Below the pieces are notes generated by a model. It had not been told where the DNA came from. It did not search any database and was given only the letters and a program-made list of their open reading frames with translations. DNA of 14,921 nt from the NCBI GenBank assembly GCA_027352645.1, contig DAIEIL010000121.1, positions 1 through 14,921 of the forward strand, read 5' to 3'. The stretch is from Rhodobiaceae bacterium. Lineage in GTDB: Bacteria; Pseudomonadota; Alphaproteobacteria; Parvibaculales; Parvibaculaceae. Shown here one piece after another: positions 7,487 to 13,770 of the stretch; position 1 is the first letter of the stretch, and every line of letters starts with the position of its first letter. A program made the position numbers and the translations under genes.

Positions 7487-8971
7487 TCAGGATCCCGAAC
7501 GCACGGCGCCGAAGCCTACGCCGTCGCTCTTCGGACCCACGCCCATCGTGCAGATGCCCGAGGGCAGGCCCGTGGGGCAGATGATTGCCGACGCAGGCGA
7601 ACGCGCATCGGCAGGGCTCGACTGCAAGGCGGGCAGCGCCGTATTGCCATCCGCCAGAGCCGCTTGCGCCACATGAAGGATCGCCGCCGCGCCCTTGGGC
7701 GCGCCGCCGCCTGCACCGGCGAAATAGAGGTTCTTGTTATTCGGGTTGATGATCATCACCGGCGTCAGCAGGTTCGAGGCAACGCCTCTGGGCACCTGAG
7801 GCGACGACGCCAGGACGACGCCCGCCGCGGGCGCCGCCCGGCCAGAGCCGAACGCGCCATTCAGCGTGACGGCACAAGCAACTGCGCCGCCCTTGGCGTC
7901 AACCACGGCGAAAGATGTCGTACCGAAATCGCGGTCGAACGACATGTTCGGCGAACCGAGCGAAAGCGCCGTCTTGTTCGCTGCATCCGTCAGTTCGTCG
8001 GCGCCGGACTTGCCGAGCACTGCGTTCCAGGCTGCACCGGAGAAAACGCCCGCGCCCAGCGATTGCGCCGGAAGCGCGACGAAAGCATCGCCCGCCTGAA
8101 TTTTCTGCGCGGGCGCGACATCGGCGCGATAGTTGCTCAGGTCAGCCTGCGTGATCGCGCCGCCCTTCTCACGCGCCTGGTCGATCAACTGGCGGGCGGT
8201 CTCGCCGCTATAAAAGCCGGGGGCGCCCTTGCTGCGAACATGCGCGAGCGTCGTCGCAAGGTTTACCTGCGCGAACGTATCGAGTTCACGATAGCTGCGT
8301 TCTCCATCGGCGGTGAACAGGCGGCGCAGATCGGCCGAGTTGGCAAAGGCCAGTCCGCCGTCGGTCAGCTGCCTGCCCGTGGCGCGAGATACCGGGAAGC
8401 CGGTTGCGGCTAGGCGCTCGGCCGGCGAAATGAGTTCGCTCCAGGACTTCGAACCGTATTTGGCCTGCAGCAGCGCAAAGCCGCGCACATTGCCCGGAAC
8501 AGCGACCGGTCCGCCCCCGGCTGGCGCGCCCGGCAGGAAGGACACAGTGTCGACCGTCGCCTTGTCGGCGGCACGCACGAGGCAGACGCCGCCGCCGCCG
8601 AGCCCGGCCGCAGCCGGATAGGTCACGGAAAGCGCGAAATAGAGCGCCGTCGCCGCGTCGGCGGCATTGCCGCCCTTTTCGAGCGCGTTGCGCCCGGCCA
8701 GCGCCGCCGTCGGCTCATCGGCAACGATCGCGCCTGCGAAAGTGGAATCGGACGTGTCCATGGCGAGCTTCTTGCCGGCCACGTCGTCGCGCTGATACTT
8801 GGTCTCGATGCTGCCATTGGTCACTGTCGCCCCGAGCGGAGCTTCGCCGCTCAGGCCCGACGAACAGCCCGCAAGCGAGACCGCGAGGACGGCATGTCCA
8901 AGGAACGGCAGCACTCGGGCTTTCATTCGGCTCCGGCTCGACCGAACCTTGTTTGACCAGTTATGGCGCAC
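7487..8971 (-). CDS. Gamma-glutamyltransferase-like lipoprotein (divergent)
   Basis: Member of the gamma-glutamyltranspeptidase branch of Ntn hydrolases, which cleave themselves and use the new N-terminal Thr to attack gamma-glutamyl amides. Numbered from GTG at 8971 (494 residues): basic N-terminus, hydrophobic core, lipobox LAGC (Cys36) followed by SSG, so probably exported and lipidated. Family blocks seen: GGNAADAA (about 100-107), GLGGGG, VPGNVRG, PAERLAATGF, and the autoprocessing site FGTTSFAVVDAKGG with Thr351 as predicted nucleophile. Odd features: TTS replaces the usual TTH; the Arg-containing RETAP/REKAP block that binds the glutamyl carboxylate is replaced by FLPGAP; the SSMSP block reads LLTP; and the C-terminal part is short. 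A true GGT is usually about 540-580 residues, so the substrate may differ. GTG 8971 has GGGGAGGA upstream; ATG 8926 would give a textbook lipoprotein signal and the same mature protein. First gene of a pair with the aminotransferase. Confidence 0.8.
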   Translation of the reverse strand: MRHNWSNKVRSSRSRMKARVLPFLGHAVLAVSLAGCSSGLSGEAPLGATVTNGSIETKYQRDDVAGKKLAMDTSDSTFAGAIVADEPTAALAGRNALEKGGNAADAATALYFALSVTYPAAAGLGGGGVCLVRAADKATVDTVSFLPGAPAGGGPVAVPGNVRGFALLQAKYGSKSWSELISPAERLAATGFPVSRATGRQLTDGGLAFANSADLRRLFTADGERSYRELDTFAQVNLATTLAHVRSKGAPGFYSGETARQLIDQAREKGGAITQADLSNYRADVAPAQKIQAGDAFVALPAQSLGAGVFSGAAWNAVLGKSGADELTDAANKTALSLGSPNMSFDRDFGTTSFAVVDAKGGAVACAVTLNGAFGSGRAAPAAGVVLASSPQVPRGVASNLLTPVMIINPNNKNLYFAGAGGGAPKGAAAILHVAQAALADGNTALPALQSSPADARSPASAIICPTGLPSGICTMGVGPKSDGVGFGAVRSGS

Positions 8972-8975
8972 GCTG

Positions 8976-8983
8976 TCCTCCCC
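8976..8983 (-). promoter_or_regulatory. Strong Shine-Dalgarno for the GTG start of the GGT-like gene
   Basis: GGGGAGGA on the minus strand ends 4 nt before GTG 8971. The competing ATG at 8926 has only GGAG at 4 nt. This favours 8971 although it lengthens the basic part of the signal peptide to 20 residues. Confidence 0.5.
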
Positions 8984-9097
8984 ATTTGGCCGTCTCCGGC
9001 CTGTTCACAATTTGGCCTCAATCCCGGCTTTTCTTGCTCTCGCAAAGCGCAGGAAAGGGCATGTTCGGAGCGTTAAAGAAGATAGTCTGGAGCTCGA

Positions 9098-9126
9098 TTG
9101 ACGGGTCTATCACGCACCCCTACCGT
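9098..9126 (+). promoter_or_regulatory. Candidate sigma-70-type promoter for the bepA-dsbA pair
   Basis: TTGACG, 17 bp, TACCGT. The -35 hexamer is near consensus; the -10 keeps only T1, A2 and T6. It would give a leader of roughly 145 nt. Weak evidence by eye only. Confidence 0.3.
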
Positions 9127-9279
9127 TTAGTCGTCCCGCGTGAGGGTTTCAACGGCGATTTCCGGTCGGGAACCTTAAAACGGGCAACACGTCGAAGGAC
9201 AGAACCATTGCCGGGAGCGCGATTTCGGCCAATTTTCGAAGCGGCAGGTAACAAGCCGCAGACGATGGAAAAGCCAGTA

Positions 9280-10620
9280 ATGTCGACAAGATACGCGGTC
9301 AAAGCAGCGGGCGCCTTCTGCCTCTCGGCTCTGCTCGCCTTTTCGGGTGTCTCGCCCGCCCTGGCGGATGGCGTTTCGCTCGTCCGCGATGCCGAGACGG
9401 AAAACATGGTCCGCGAATATGCGCTGCCAATCTGGCGCGCCGCGGGCCTGAACCCGAATTCGGTACGCGTCTATCTGGTGCAGGACGACACCATCAACGC
9501 CTTCGTGGCGGCCGGCCAGCGGCTTTTCCTCAATACCGGCCTCATCACCCAGGTCGACACGCCTCTCGAACTGACAGGCGTCATCGCCCACGAAACCGGC
9601 CACATGGCGGGCGGCCATCTGGTTCGCGGCACCGAAGCCATGGACAAGCTGAGCATGCCCATGATCGCTTCCATGATCCTCGGCGTCGGCGCCATGGCGG
9701 CGGGCGCATGCGACGCGGGCATGGCCGTTATCGCAGGCGGCGCCACCGTGTCGCAGCGCTCGGTCCTCGCCTATAGCCGCCAGCAGGAAGGCAGCGCCGA
9801 CCAGGCGGGCGCGACCTATCTCCAGAAGGCGGGCATCTCCGGTAAAGGCATGCTCGACCTCTTCGCGAAATTCCGCGACCAGGAAGCGCTGTCGACCACG
9901 CAGCAGGACCCGTTCATCCGCAGTCACCCCATCTCCGAAGAACGCCTCGCCTCGCTCGAGGAGCGCGTGAAGGCATCGCCCTTCTACCCCAAGACCGACT
10001 CGTCGGAACGGGTGCATCAGTTGAAGATGGTGCAGGCGAAGCTCAACGGCTTCGTCGATGAACCGGAAGTAACCTTCCGCCGTTATCCCGCCTCCGATCA
10101 GAGCGACTATGCGCGTTACGCCCGCGCGATCGCGTTTCACAAGAACGGCGACAACGAAAAGTCGCTGGCTGAGCTTGCCCCCCTCCTCCAGAAGGACGCC
10201 CGCAATCCCTATCTGTGGGAGCTCAAGGGCCAGGTTCTGTTCGAAGGTGGCAAGGTTCCCGACTCCATCGAACCTTATCGCAAGGCTCTGTCCCTGAAGA
10301 CCGACGAACCGCAGCTTCAGCTGGAACTCGGCCAGGCGCTCCTCGCGGCGGAAAACCCCGCCTATGACCAGGAAGCCCTCGGCTATCTACAGGATTCCGT
10401 CAAACGCGACCCAGAAAATCCGACGACCTTTTTCCAGCTCGCCATTGCATATGGGCGTCTGAACAATATAGGCATGGCGGAACTTTCCACCGCCGAGTAC
10501 TACGAGTCGATCGGCGAGATGCGCGACGCGCGCGGCCACGCTGCCGTCGCGCAGAAACACTTGAAACAAGGCTCGCCCGAATGGCTCCGGGCGCAAGATC
10601 TTATGCAGGAAGAAGGTTGA
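9280..10620 (+). CDS. bepA: BepA-like periplasmic M48 metalloprotease with TPR repeats
   Basis: Zinc protease/chaperone of the M48 family. BepA in E. coli assists or degrades outer-membrane proteins stalled during assembly. The protein has 446 residues from ATG 9280: signal peptide about 1-29 with SPALA before the likely cleavage, then an M48 domain with HETGH (zinc His104 and His108, catalytic Glu105) and the third ligand Glu170 in EGSAD, followed by tetratricopeptide-type helices from about 290 to 430. A hydrophobic Ala/Gly/Met stretch follows HETGH, as is common in this family. ATG 9265 is an in-frame alternative adding five residues (MEKPV); I favour 9280 because GGAA lies 9 nt upstream. 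The stop codon is 2 bp before the DsbA-like start, so the two are almost certainly translated as a unit. The bepA symbol rests on domain order, not on a database match. Confidence 0.9.
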   Translation: MSTRYAVKAAGAFCLSALLAFSGVSPALADGVSLVRDAETENMVREYALPIWRAAGLNPNSVRVYLVQDDTINAFVAAGQRLFLNTGLITQVDTPLELTGVIAHETGHMAGGHLVRGTEAMDKLSMPMIASMILGVGAMAAGACDAGMAVIAGGATVSQRSVLAYSRQQEGSADQAGATYLQKAGISGKGMLDLFAKFRDQEALSTTQQDPFIRSHPISEERLASLEERVKASPFYPKTDSSERVHQLKMVQAKLNGFVDEPEVTFRRYPASDQSDYARYARAIAFHKNGDNEKSLAELAPLLQKDARNPYLWELKGQVLFEGGKVPDSIEPYRKALSLKTDEPQLQLELGQALLAAENPAYDQEALGYLQDSVKRDPENPTTFFQLAIAYGRLNNIGMAELSTAEYYESIGEMRDARGHAAVAQKHLKQGSPEWLRAQDLMQEEG

Positions 10621-10622
10621 GT

Positions 10623-11411
10623 ATGCGTCGCTCCGTTTCCACGACCCTTGCCGCAATGGCCGCGCTCGCCCTTGCAGCCCTCGGCCTCGCCGGCGCCGCG
10701 ACCGCCGGAACGCCCACGACGCAAGCCAGCGGCTTCAGCGCCGAACAGTCAGGCGAGATCGAGAAGATCGTGCATGACTATCTCCTCAAGCACCCCGAGG
10801 TGCTGATCGAGGCGATGCAGGAACTCGACAAGAAGCAGGCCGCCACTGACCGTGCAAAACAGGACAGCGCCATCGCTGCCAATCGCGCCGCGATCTTCAA
10901 TGATGCCGACAGCTACGTGGCAGGCAACCCCAAGGGCGACGTCACGATCGTCGAGTTCTTCGACTACCAGTGCGGCTACTGCAAGCGCAGCTTCGGCCCG
11001 CTGATGGAGACGCTGGAGAATGACGGCCATATCCGCCTTGTGCTGAAGGAATTCCCGATCCTCGGTCCGGAGTCGGTCACCGCCACCCGCGCCGCCGTCG
11101 CTTCAATGAAGCAGGGCAAGTATTTCGAGTTTCATCAGGCGCTGTTCCGTCACAAGGGACAGCTCACCGACGAAGCGATCATGCAGACCGCCACCGATGT
11201 CGGACTCGACACGACGAAGCTGAAGCGCGACATGAACGACACGAAGATCAAGAAGCTCATCAAGCGCAACTACGAGCTTGCCGATGCGCTGGCGATCAAG
11301 GGCACGCCGGGCTTCATCATCGGCGGCAAGCTTGTCGCCGGTGCGCTCGATCAGGACGAACTTGTCGCGGCCATCAAGGACGCACGCGAAAGCTGCGGCG
11401 CGAACTGCTGA
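10623..11411 (+). CDS. Secreted DsbA-family thiol:disulfide protein
   Basis: Periplasmic thioredoxin-fold protein of 262 residues, of the DsbA/Com1-like type, expected to form or rearrange disulfide bonds in exported proteins. Seen: signal peptide (MRRSVS basic start, Ala/Leu core, cleavage likely near GAATA), an N-terminal helical segment rich in charge (about 30-95), then VEFFDYQCGYCKRSF with active-site Cys117 and Cys120, a helical insertion, and KGTPGF with the cis-Pro (Pro229, preceded by Thr228) that faces the active site. ATG 10623 follows the protease stop by 2 bp, with AGAAGG inside the end of that gene as its ribosome-binding site. Odd: the protein ends in a second cysteine pair, Cys258 and Cys262 (CGANC), at its extreme C-terminus. 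Whether it oxidises or isomerises cannot be told from sequence. Convergent with thiG. Confidence 0.93.
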   Translation: MRRSVSTTLAAMAALALAALGLAGAATAGTPTTQASGFSAEQSGEIEKIVHDYLLKHPEVLIEAMQELDKKQAATDRAKQDSAIAANRAAIFNDADSYVAGNPKGDVTIVEFFDYQCGYCKRSFGPLMETLENDGHIRLVLKEFPILGPESVTATRAAVASMKQGKYFEFHQALFRHKGQLTDEAIMQTATDVGLDTTKLKRDMNDTKIKKLIKRNYELADALAIKGTPGFIIGGKLVAGALDQDELVAAIKDARESCGANC

Positions 11412-11412
11412 C

Positions 11413-11440
11413 CGTCAGCCTCGCATCGTCAGCCTCGCAT
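11413..11440. repeat. 14-bp perfect tandem duplication between convergent dsbA-like gene and thiG
   Basis: CGTCAGCCTCGCAT occurs twice back to back (11413-11426 and 11427-11440) in the 39-bp gap between two convergent genes. It has no hairpin and no T-tract, so it is not an intrinsic terminator. It looks like a slippage duplication. Confidence 0.9.
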
Positions 11441-11450
11441 CGGGCCCGCC

Positions 11451-12266
11451 TCAGATAAGTCCGGACAGGGGCGAGGACGGATCGGCATATTTCTTCTTGG
11501 GCATGCGCCCGGCAAGATAGGCCAGCCGTCCCGCTTCCACCGCGAGCTTCATCGCCCGCGCCATGCGGATCGGGTCTTTCGCTTCCGCAATCGCGGTGTT
11601 CATCAATACGCCGTCGCAGCCGAGTTCCATGGCGATGGCCGCGTCCGATGCCGTGCCCACGCCTGCATCGACGAGCACGGGCACCTTCGCCTGTTCGATG
11701 ATGAGGCGGATGTTGATCGGATTCTGGATGCCGAGCCCCGAACCGATGGGGGCCGCAAGCGGCATGATCGCGCAGCAGCCAAGCTCTTCCAGCTTCTTCG
11801 CCATGATCGGATCGTCGGTGCAATAGACCATCACGTCGAAGCCGTCCTTGATGAGCGCTTCGGCCGCGCGCAGCGTCTCGATCATGTCGGGATAGAGCGT
11901 CTTCTGATCGCCCAGCACTTCGAGCTTCACGAGGTTCCACCCGCCCGCCTCGCGCGCCAGGCGCAGCGTGCGCACAGCGTCTTCCGCCGTGTAGCAGCCC
12001 GCCGTGTTCGGCAGGTAGGTCACCTTCTTCGGATCGATATAATCGACAAGCATCGGCTCTTTCGGGTTCGACACGTTCACACGCCGTACCGCGACGGTGA
12101 CGATCTCGGCGCCCGACGCTTCGACGGCGGCGGCGTTCTGCGCCAGGTCCTTGTATTTGCCCGTGCCCACGATGAGCCGCGACCTGTAGGTGCGGCCTGC
12201 GATGGTGATGCTGTCGTCGCCGGCCGCATTCGCCTTCGCCGGGTCGATCTTCGCCGTTTCAGTCAC
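11451..12266 (-). CDS. thiG: Thiazole synthase
   Basis: Builds the thiazole phosphate ring of thiamin from 1-deoxy-D-xylulose 5-phosphate, dehydroglycine and sulfur carried as thiocarboxylate on ThiS; cytoplasmic TIM barrel. 271 residues from GTG 12266, close to the family's usual 255-270. Seen: LIVGTGKYKD near the N-terminus, TVAVRRVN, LPNTAGCYTAEDAVR, NLVKLEVLGD with the Schiff-base Lys114, AAPIGSGLGIQNP, and the phosphate-binding VDAGVGTASDAAIAMELG then GVLMNTAI. The frame is open to 12353, but the upstream part has no homology-like sequence and overlaps thiS; the GTG at 12266 has GAGGAG 7 nt upstream. It follows thiS by 22 bp in the same direction. No thiC, thiO, thiE or thiF is in this window. 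Confidence 0.97.
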   Translation of the reverse strand: MTETAKIDPAKANAAGDDSITIAGRTYRSRLIVGTGKYKDLAQNAAAVEASGAEIVTVAVRRVNVSNPKEPMLVDYIDPKKVTYLPNTAGCYTAEDAVRTLRLAREAGGWNLVKLEVLGDQKTLYPDMIETLRAAEALIKDGFDVMVYCTDDPIMAKKLEELGCCAIMPLAAPIGSGLGIQNPINIRLIIEQAKVPVLVDAGVGTASDAAIAMELGCDGVLMNTAIAEAKDPIRMARAMKLAVEAGRLAYLAGRMPKKKYADPSSPLSGLI

Positions 12267-12273
12267 CTGGTAT

Positions 12274-12279
12274 CTCCTC
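12274..12279 (-). promoter_or_regulatory. Shine-Dalgarno fixing the GTG start of thiG
   Basis: GAGGAG on the minus strand, 7 nt before GTG 12266, in the short thiS-thiG gap. It settles the start against the longer open frame reaching 12353. Confidence 0.75.
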
Positions 12280-12288
12280 GCGGGCGGA

Positions 12289-12489
12289 TCAGCCGCCGCC
12301 GACAAAATGAACGATCTCGAGCCGGTCGCCATCCGCAAGTCGCGTCTCGCCATAGACCGAGCGCGGCACGATCTCGAGATTGCGCTCGATGGCGACCTTT
12401 CGCGGGTCGAGTCCGAAGCTCTCGATCAGCCCCAGCACCGTCAGCGGCGCTTCGGCCTCGTGAATATCACCATTGACGGTTAACTGCAT
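12289..12489 (-). CDS. thiS: Sulfur carrier protein ThiS
   Basis: Small beta-grasp (ubiquitin-like) protein of 66 residues whose C-terminal glycine is adenylated and turned into a thiocarboxylate that donates sulfur to ThiG. Seen: MQLTVNG start, a central VLGLIESFGL helix region, VAIERNLEIVPRS, the RLADGDRLEIVHFV strand, and the C-terminal GGG, which provides the required terminal Gly-Gly. The open frame extends upstream to 12588, but ATG 12489 gives the standard family length. It is first of the thiS-thiG pair, transcribed away from aroQ. Confidence 0.95.
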   Translation of the reverse strand: MQLTVNGDIHEAEAPLTVLGLIESFGLDPRKVAIERNLEIVPRSVYGETRLADGDRLEIVHFVGGG

Positions 12490-12749
12490 GCCGGTCTCGC
12501 CAAGTCCCTGTCCGCAGGCGCTCTGGGGGTTCCGCAGGGGCACCCGGCCCTCTTGCTGGCCGGGATAATGGGTGAGCGGTCCTCGCAATTCAAGCGGCGC
12601 GGCAATGCGGGTTAAAGCCTTTCGCCCATTACGGGACTTGCGTATAACTGGACCGCCTCGAATCGGGGACAGGGGCGCGGGGGGCTTGAGATGGACACAT
12701 TCCTGCCCCTTTCCCCCAGATAATTCCGCCAGCCGGACCCGGGACGAAA
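12490..12749. other. Divergent thiS-aroQ intergenic region (260 bp)
   Basis: No gene is seen. On the thiS side there is a GC hairpin CCCGGCC-N8-GGCCGGG (12543-12564) and a pair of TCCGCAGG direct repeats (12511-12518 and 12531-12538) bracketed by CCCTG/CAGGG. These make a structured thiS leader, but it lacks the CTGAGA and CTGAT(C) signatures of a TPP riboswitch. On the aroQ side, CCCATTACGGGA (12625-12636) lies just before TATAAC (12643-12648). Confidence 0.5.
12620..12648 (+). promoter_or_regulatory. Candidate promoter for aroQ-accB-accC
   Basis: TATAAC (12643-12648) matches five of six -10 positions. The hexamer 17 bp upstream is TTTCGC, a poor -35. The spacer contains the near-palindrome CCCATTACGGGA. 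It would give a leader of about 95 nt before aroQ. By eye only. Confidence 0.35.
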
Positions 12750-13229
12750 ATGGCCAAACGGGCTACAAAATCTGCCGCAAAGCCGATCGCGATGAAGCCG
12801 ATCTACGTGCTGAACGGCCCAAATCTCAACCTGCTCGGACAGCGGGAACCGGAGATTTATGGCCGCGCGACGCTTGCCGATGTGGAGAAGTCGCTTGCAG
12901 CCCGCGCCAAGGCGCTGGGTTCGGCGGTCCTTTGCCTCCAGAGCAACAATGAAGGCGACCTCGTCACCTGGATCCAGGAGGCACGGACGATGGCGCGCGG
13001 CGTCATCATCAATGCAGGCGCCTATTCACACACTTCGATCGCCATCCACGATGCGTTGGCGATGCTCGATATCCCCGTGGTCGAGGTTCACATCTCGAAC
13101 ATCTACAAGCGCGAGAGCTTCCGGCATCATTCGCATATCTCCTCCGTCGCCACCGGCCTCATTTGCGGCCTTGGCGTGAAGGGATACGAGCTTGCCCTCG
13201 AAGCGATCCTCGCCGACATTTCAAAATAG
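12750..13229 (+). CDS. aroQ: 3-dehydroquinate dehydratase, type II
   Basis: Third step of the shikimate pathway: dehydration of 3-dehydroquinate to 3-dehydroshikimate, by the dodecameric flavodoxin-like type II enzyme in the cytoplasm. 159 residues. Motifs: LNGPNLNLLGQREPEIYG with Arg32 and catalytic Tyr37, SNNEGDLVTWIQEA, INAGAYSHTSIAI, VEVHISNIYKRESFR with catalytic His114, and the GLGVKGYELAL C-terminal helix. The ATG at 12750 follows GGGACG; it adds a 14-residue Lys/Ala-rich leader before the family core, which starts at Met15 (12792). Met15 has no ribosome-binding site, so 12750 is preferred. First gene of aroQ-accB-accC, an arrangement common in proteobacteria. Confidence 0.97.
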   Translation: MAKRATKSAAKPIAMKPIYVLNGPNLNLLGQREPEIYGRATLADVEKSLAARAKALGSAVLCLQSNNEGDLVTWIQEARTMARGVIINAGAYSHTSIAIHDALAMLDIPVVEVHISNIYKRESFRHHSHISSVATGLICGLGVKGYELALEAILADISK

Positions 13230-13231
13230 GA
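13228..13231 (+). promoter_or_regulatory. Shine-Dalgarno supporting a possible TTG start of accB
   Basis: AGGA overlaps the aroQ stop codon and lies 8 nt before an in-frame TTG (13240). The ATG at 13315 has only a weak purine stretch. If used, the TTG would couple accB translation to aroQ. Confidence 0.4.
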
Positions 13232-13314
13232 TTCCGACATTGGCCGCACCCCGCCAACCGGCACCCAAAGCAGCCCAGTCTTCAGCCAAAGCACCAGAGA
13301 GTAATGCAAGCGAG

Positions 13315-13758
13315 ATGAGCAAAGCAGGCGTCGATCAGGAGTTGATCCGGCAGCTGGCGGCCCTCCTGAAGGAGACCGACCTCAGCGAAATCGAAATTGA
13401 AACCGGCTCGCTGAAGCTGCGCGTCGCGCGGCAGGTGGGTCAGGTGACGGTCCCCGTCGCGCATCACGCGGCGCCCGCTCCGGCGGCGCCTGCCGCAGCC
13501 GCGCCTGCGAGCGACGCCACGCATCCGGGCGCCCTCACCTCGCCCATGGTCGGCACGGCCTATCTCGCCGCCGAGCCGGGTGCCGCGCCCTTCGTGACGG
13601 TCGGCTCCAAGGTCACCGCCGGGCAGACGGTTCTCATCATCGAAGCGATGAAGACCATGAACCACATTCCGGCGCAGCGCGCGGGCACGGTGACAAAGAT
13701 CCTCGTCGACGACGGCCAGCCGGTCGAGTTCGGCGAGCCACTTGTCATCATCGAATAG
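13315..13758 (+). CDS. accB: Biotin carboxyl carrier protein of acetyl-CoA carboxylase
   Basis: Carries biotin between the biotin carboxylase (AccC) and carboxyltransferase (AccAD) of acetyl-CoA carboxylase, the first committed step of fatty acid synthesis. 147 residues from ATG 13315. Seen: an N-terminal helical segment (QELIRQLAALLKETDLSEIE) with family character, an Ala/Pro linker (about 50-70), and a biotinyl domain about 75-147 with the PMVGTAYLA strand and Lys113 in EAMKTMN, the biotin acceptor. The motif has Thr where EAMKMMN is usual. A TTG at 13240, only 10 bp after aroQ and with AGGA 8 nt upstream, would add 25 Ala/Pro/Lys-rich residues and is a real alternative; ATG 13315 is chosen because family similarity begins there. 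accC follows 12 bp after the stop. Confidence 0.94.
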   Translation: MSKAGVDQELIRQLAALLKETDLSEIEIETGSLKLRVARQVGQVTVPVAHHAAPAPAAPAAAAPASDATHPGALTSPMVGTAYLAAEPGAAPFVTVGSKVTAGQTVLIIEAMKTMNHIPAQRAGTVTKILVDDGQPVEFGEPLVIIE

Positions 13759-13770
13759 GCCGGAACGGCC
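13758..13770 (+). promoter_or_regulatory. Small inverted repeat at the accB-accC junction
   Basis: GGCCG-gaa-CGGCC fills the whole 12-bp gap and ends directly at the accC ATG, enclosing the only purine-rich bases that could act as its ribosome-binding site. It could couple accC translation to ribosomes finishing accB. The repeat is seen; the role is inferred. Confidence 0.35.

Larger units (their letters stand above)
8972..9279. other. Divergent intergenic region between GGT-like gene and bepA-like gene (308 bp)
   Basis: No gene is seen; the upstream extension of the bepA-like frame through this region lacks a signal-compatible start. TTGACG (9098-9103), a 17-bp spacer and TACCGT (9121-9126) make a possible plus-strand promoter for the protease gene. 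ATTTGGCC occurs twice (8984-8991 and 9010-9017), 26 bp apart, just upstream of the GGT-like gene; I attach no function to it. Confidence 0.4.

Noticed and set aside
9175..10140. 321-codon open frame antisense to the bepA-like gene
   Set aside because: The sense frame carries signal peptide, HETGH and EGSAD motifs; the antisense frame shows no family features.
12490..12600. Possible TPP riboswitch before thiS (a GGGTGCCCC stretch and a terminal AGGGA)
   Set aside because: The conserved CTGAGA and CTGAT(C)-GGATAAT core elements are missing in the correct orientation.
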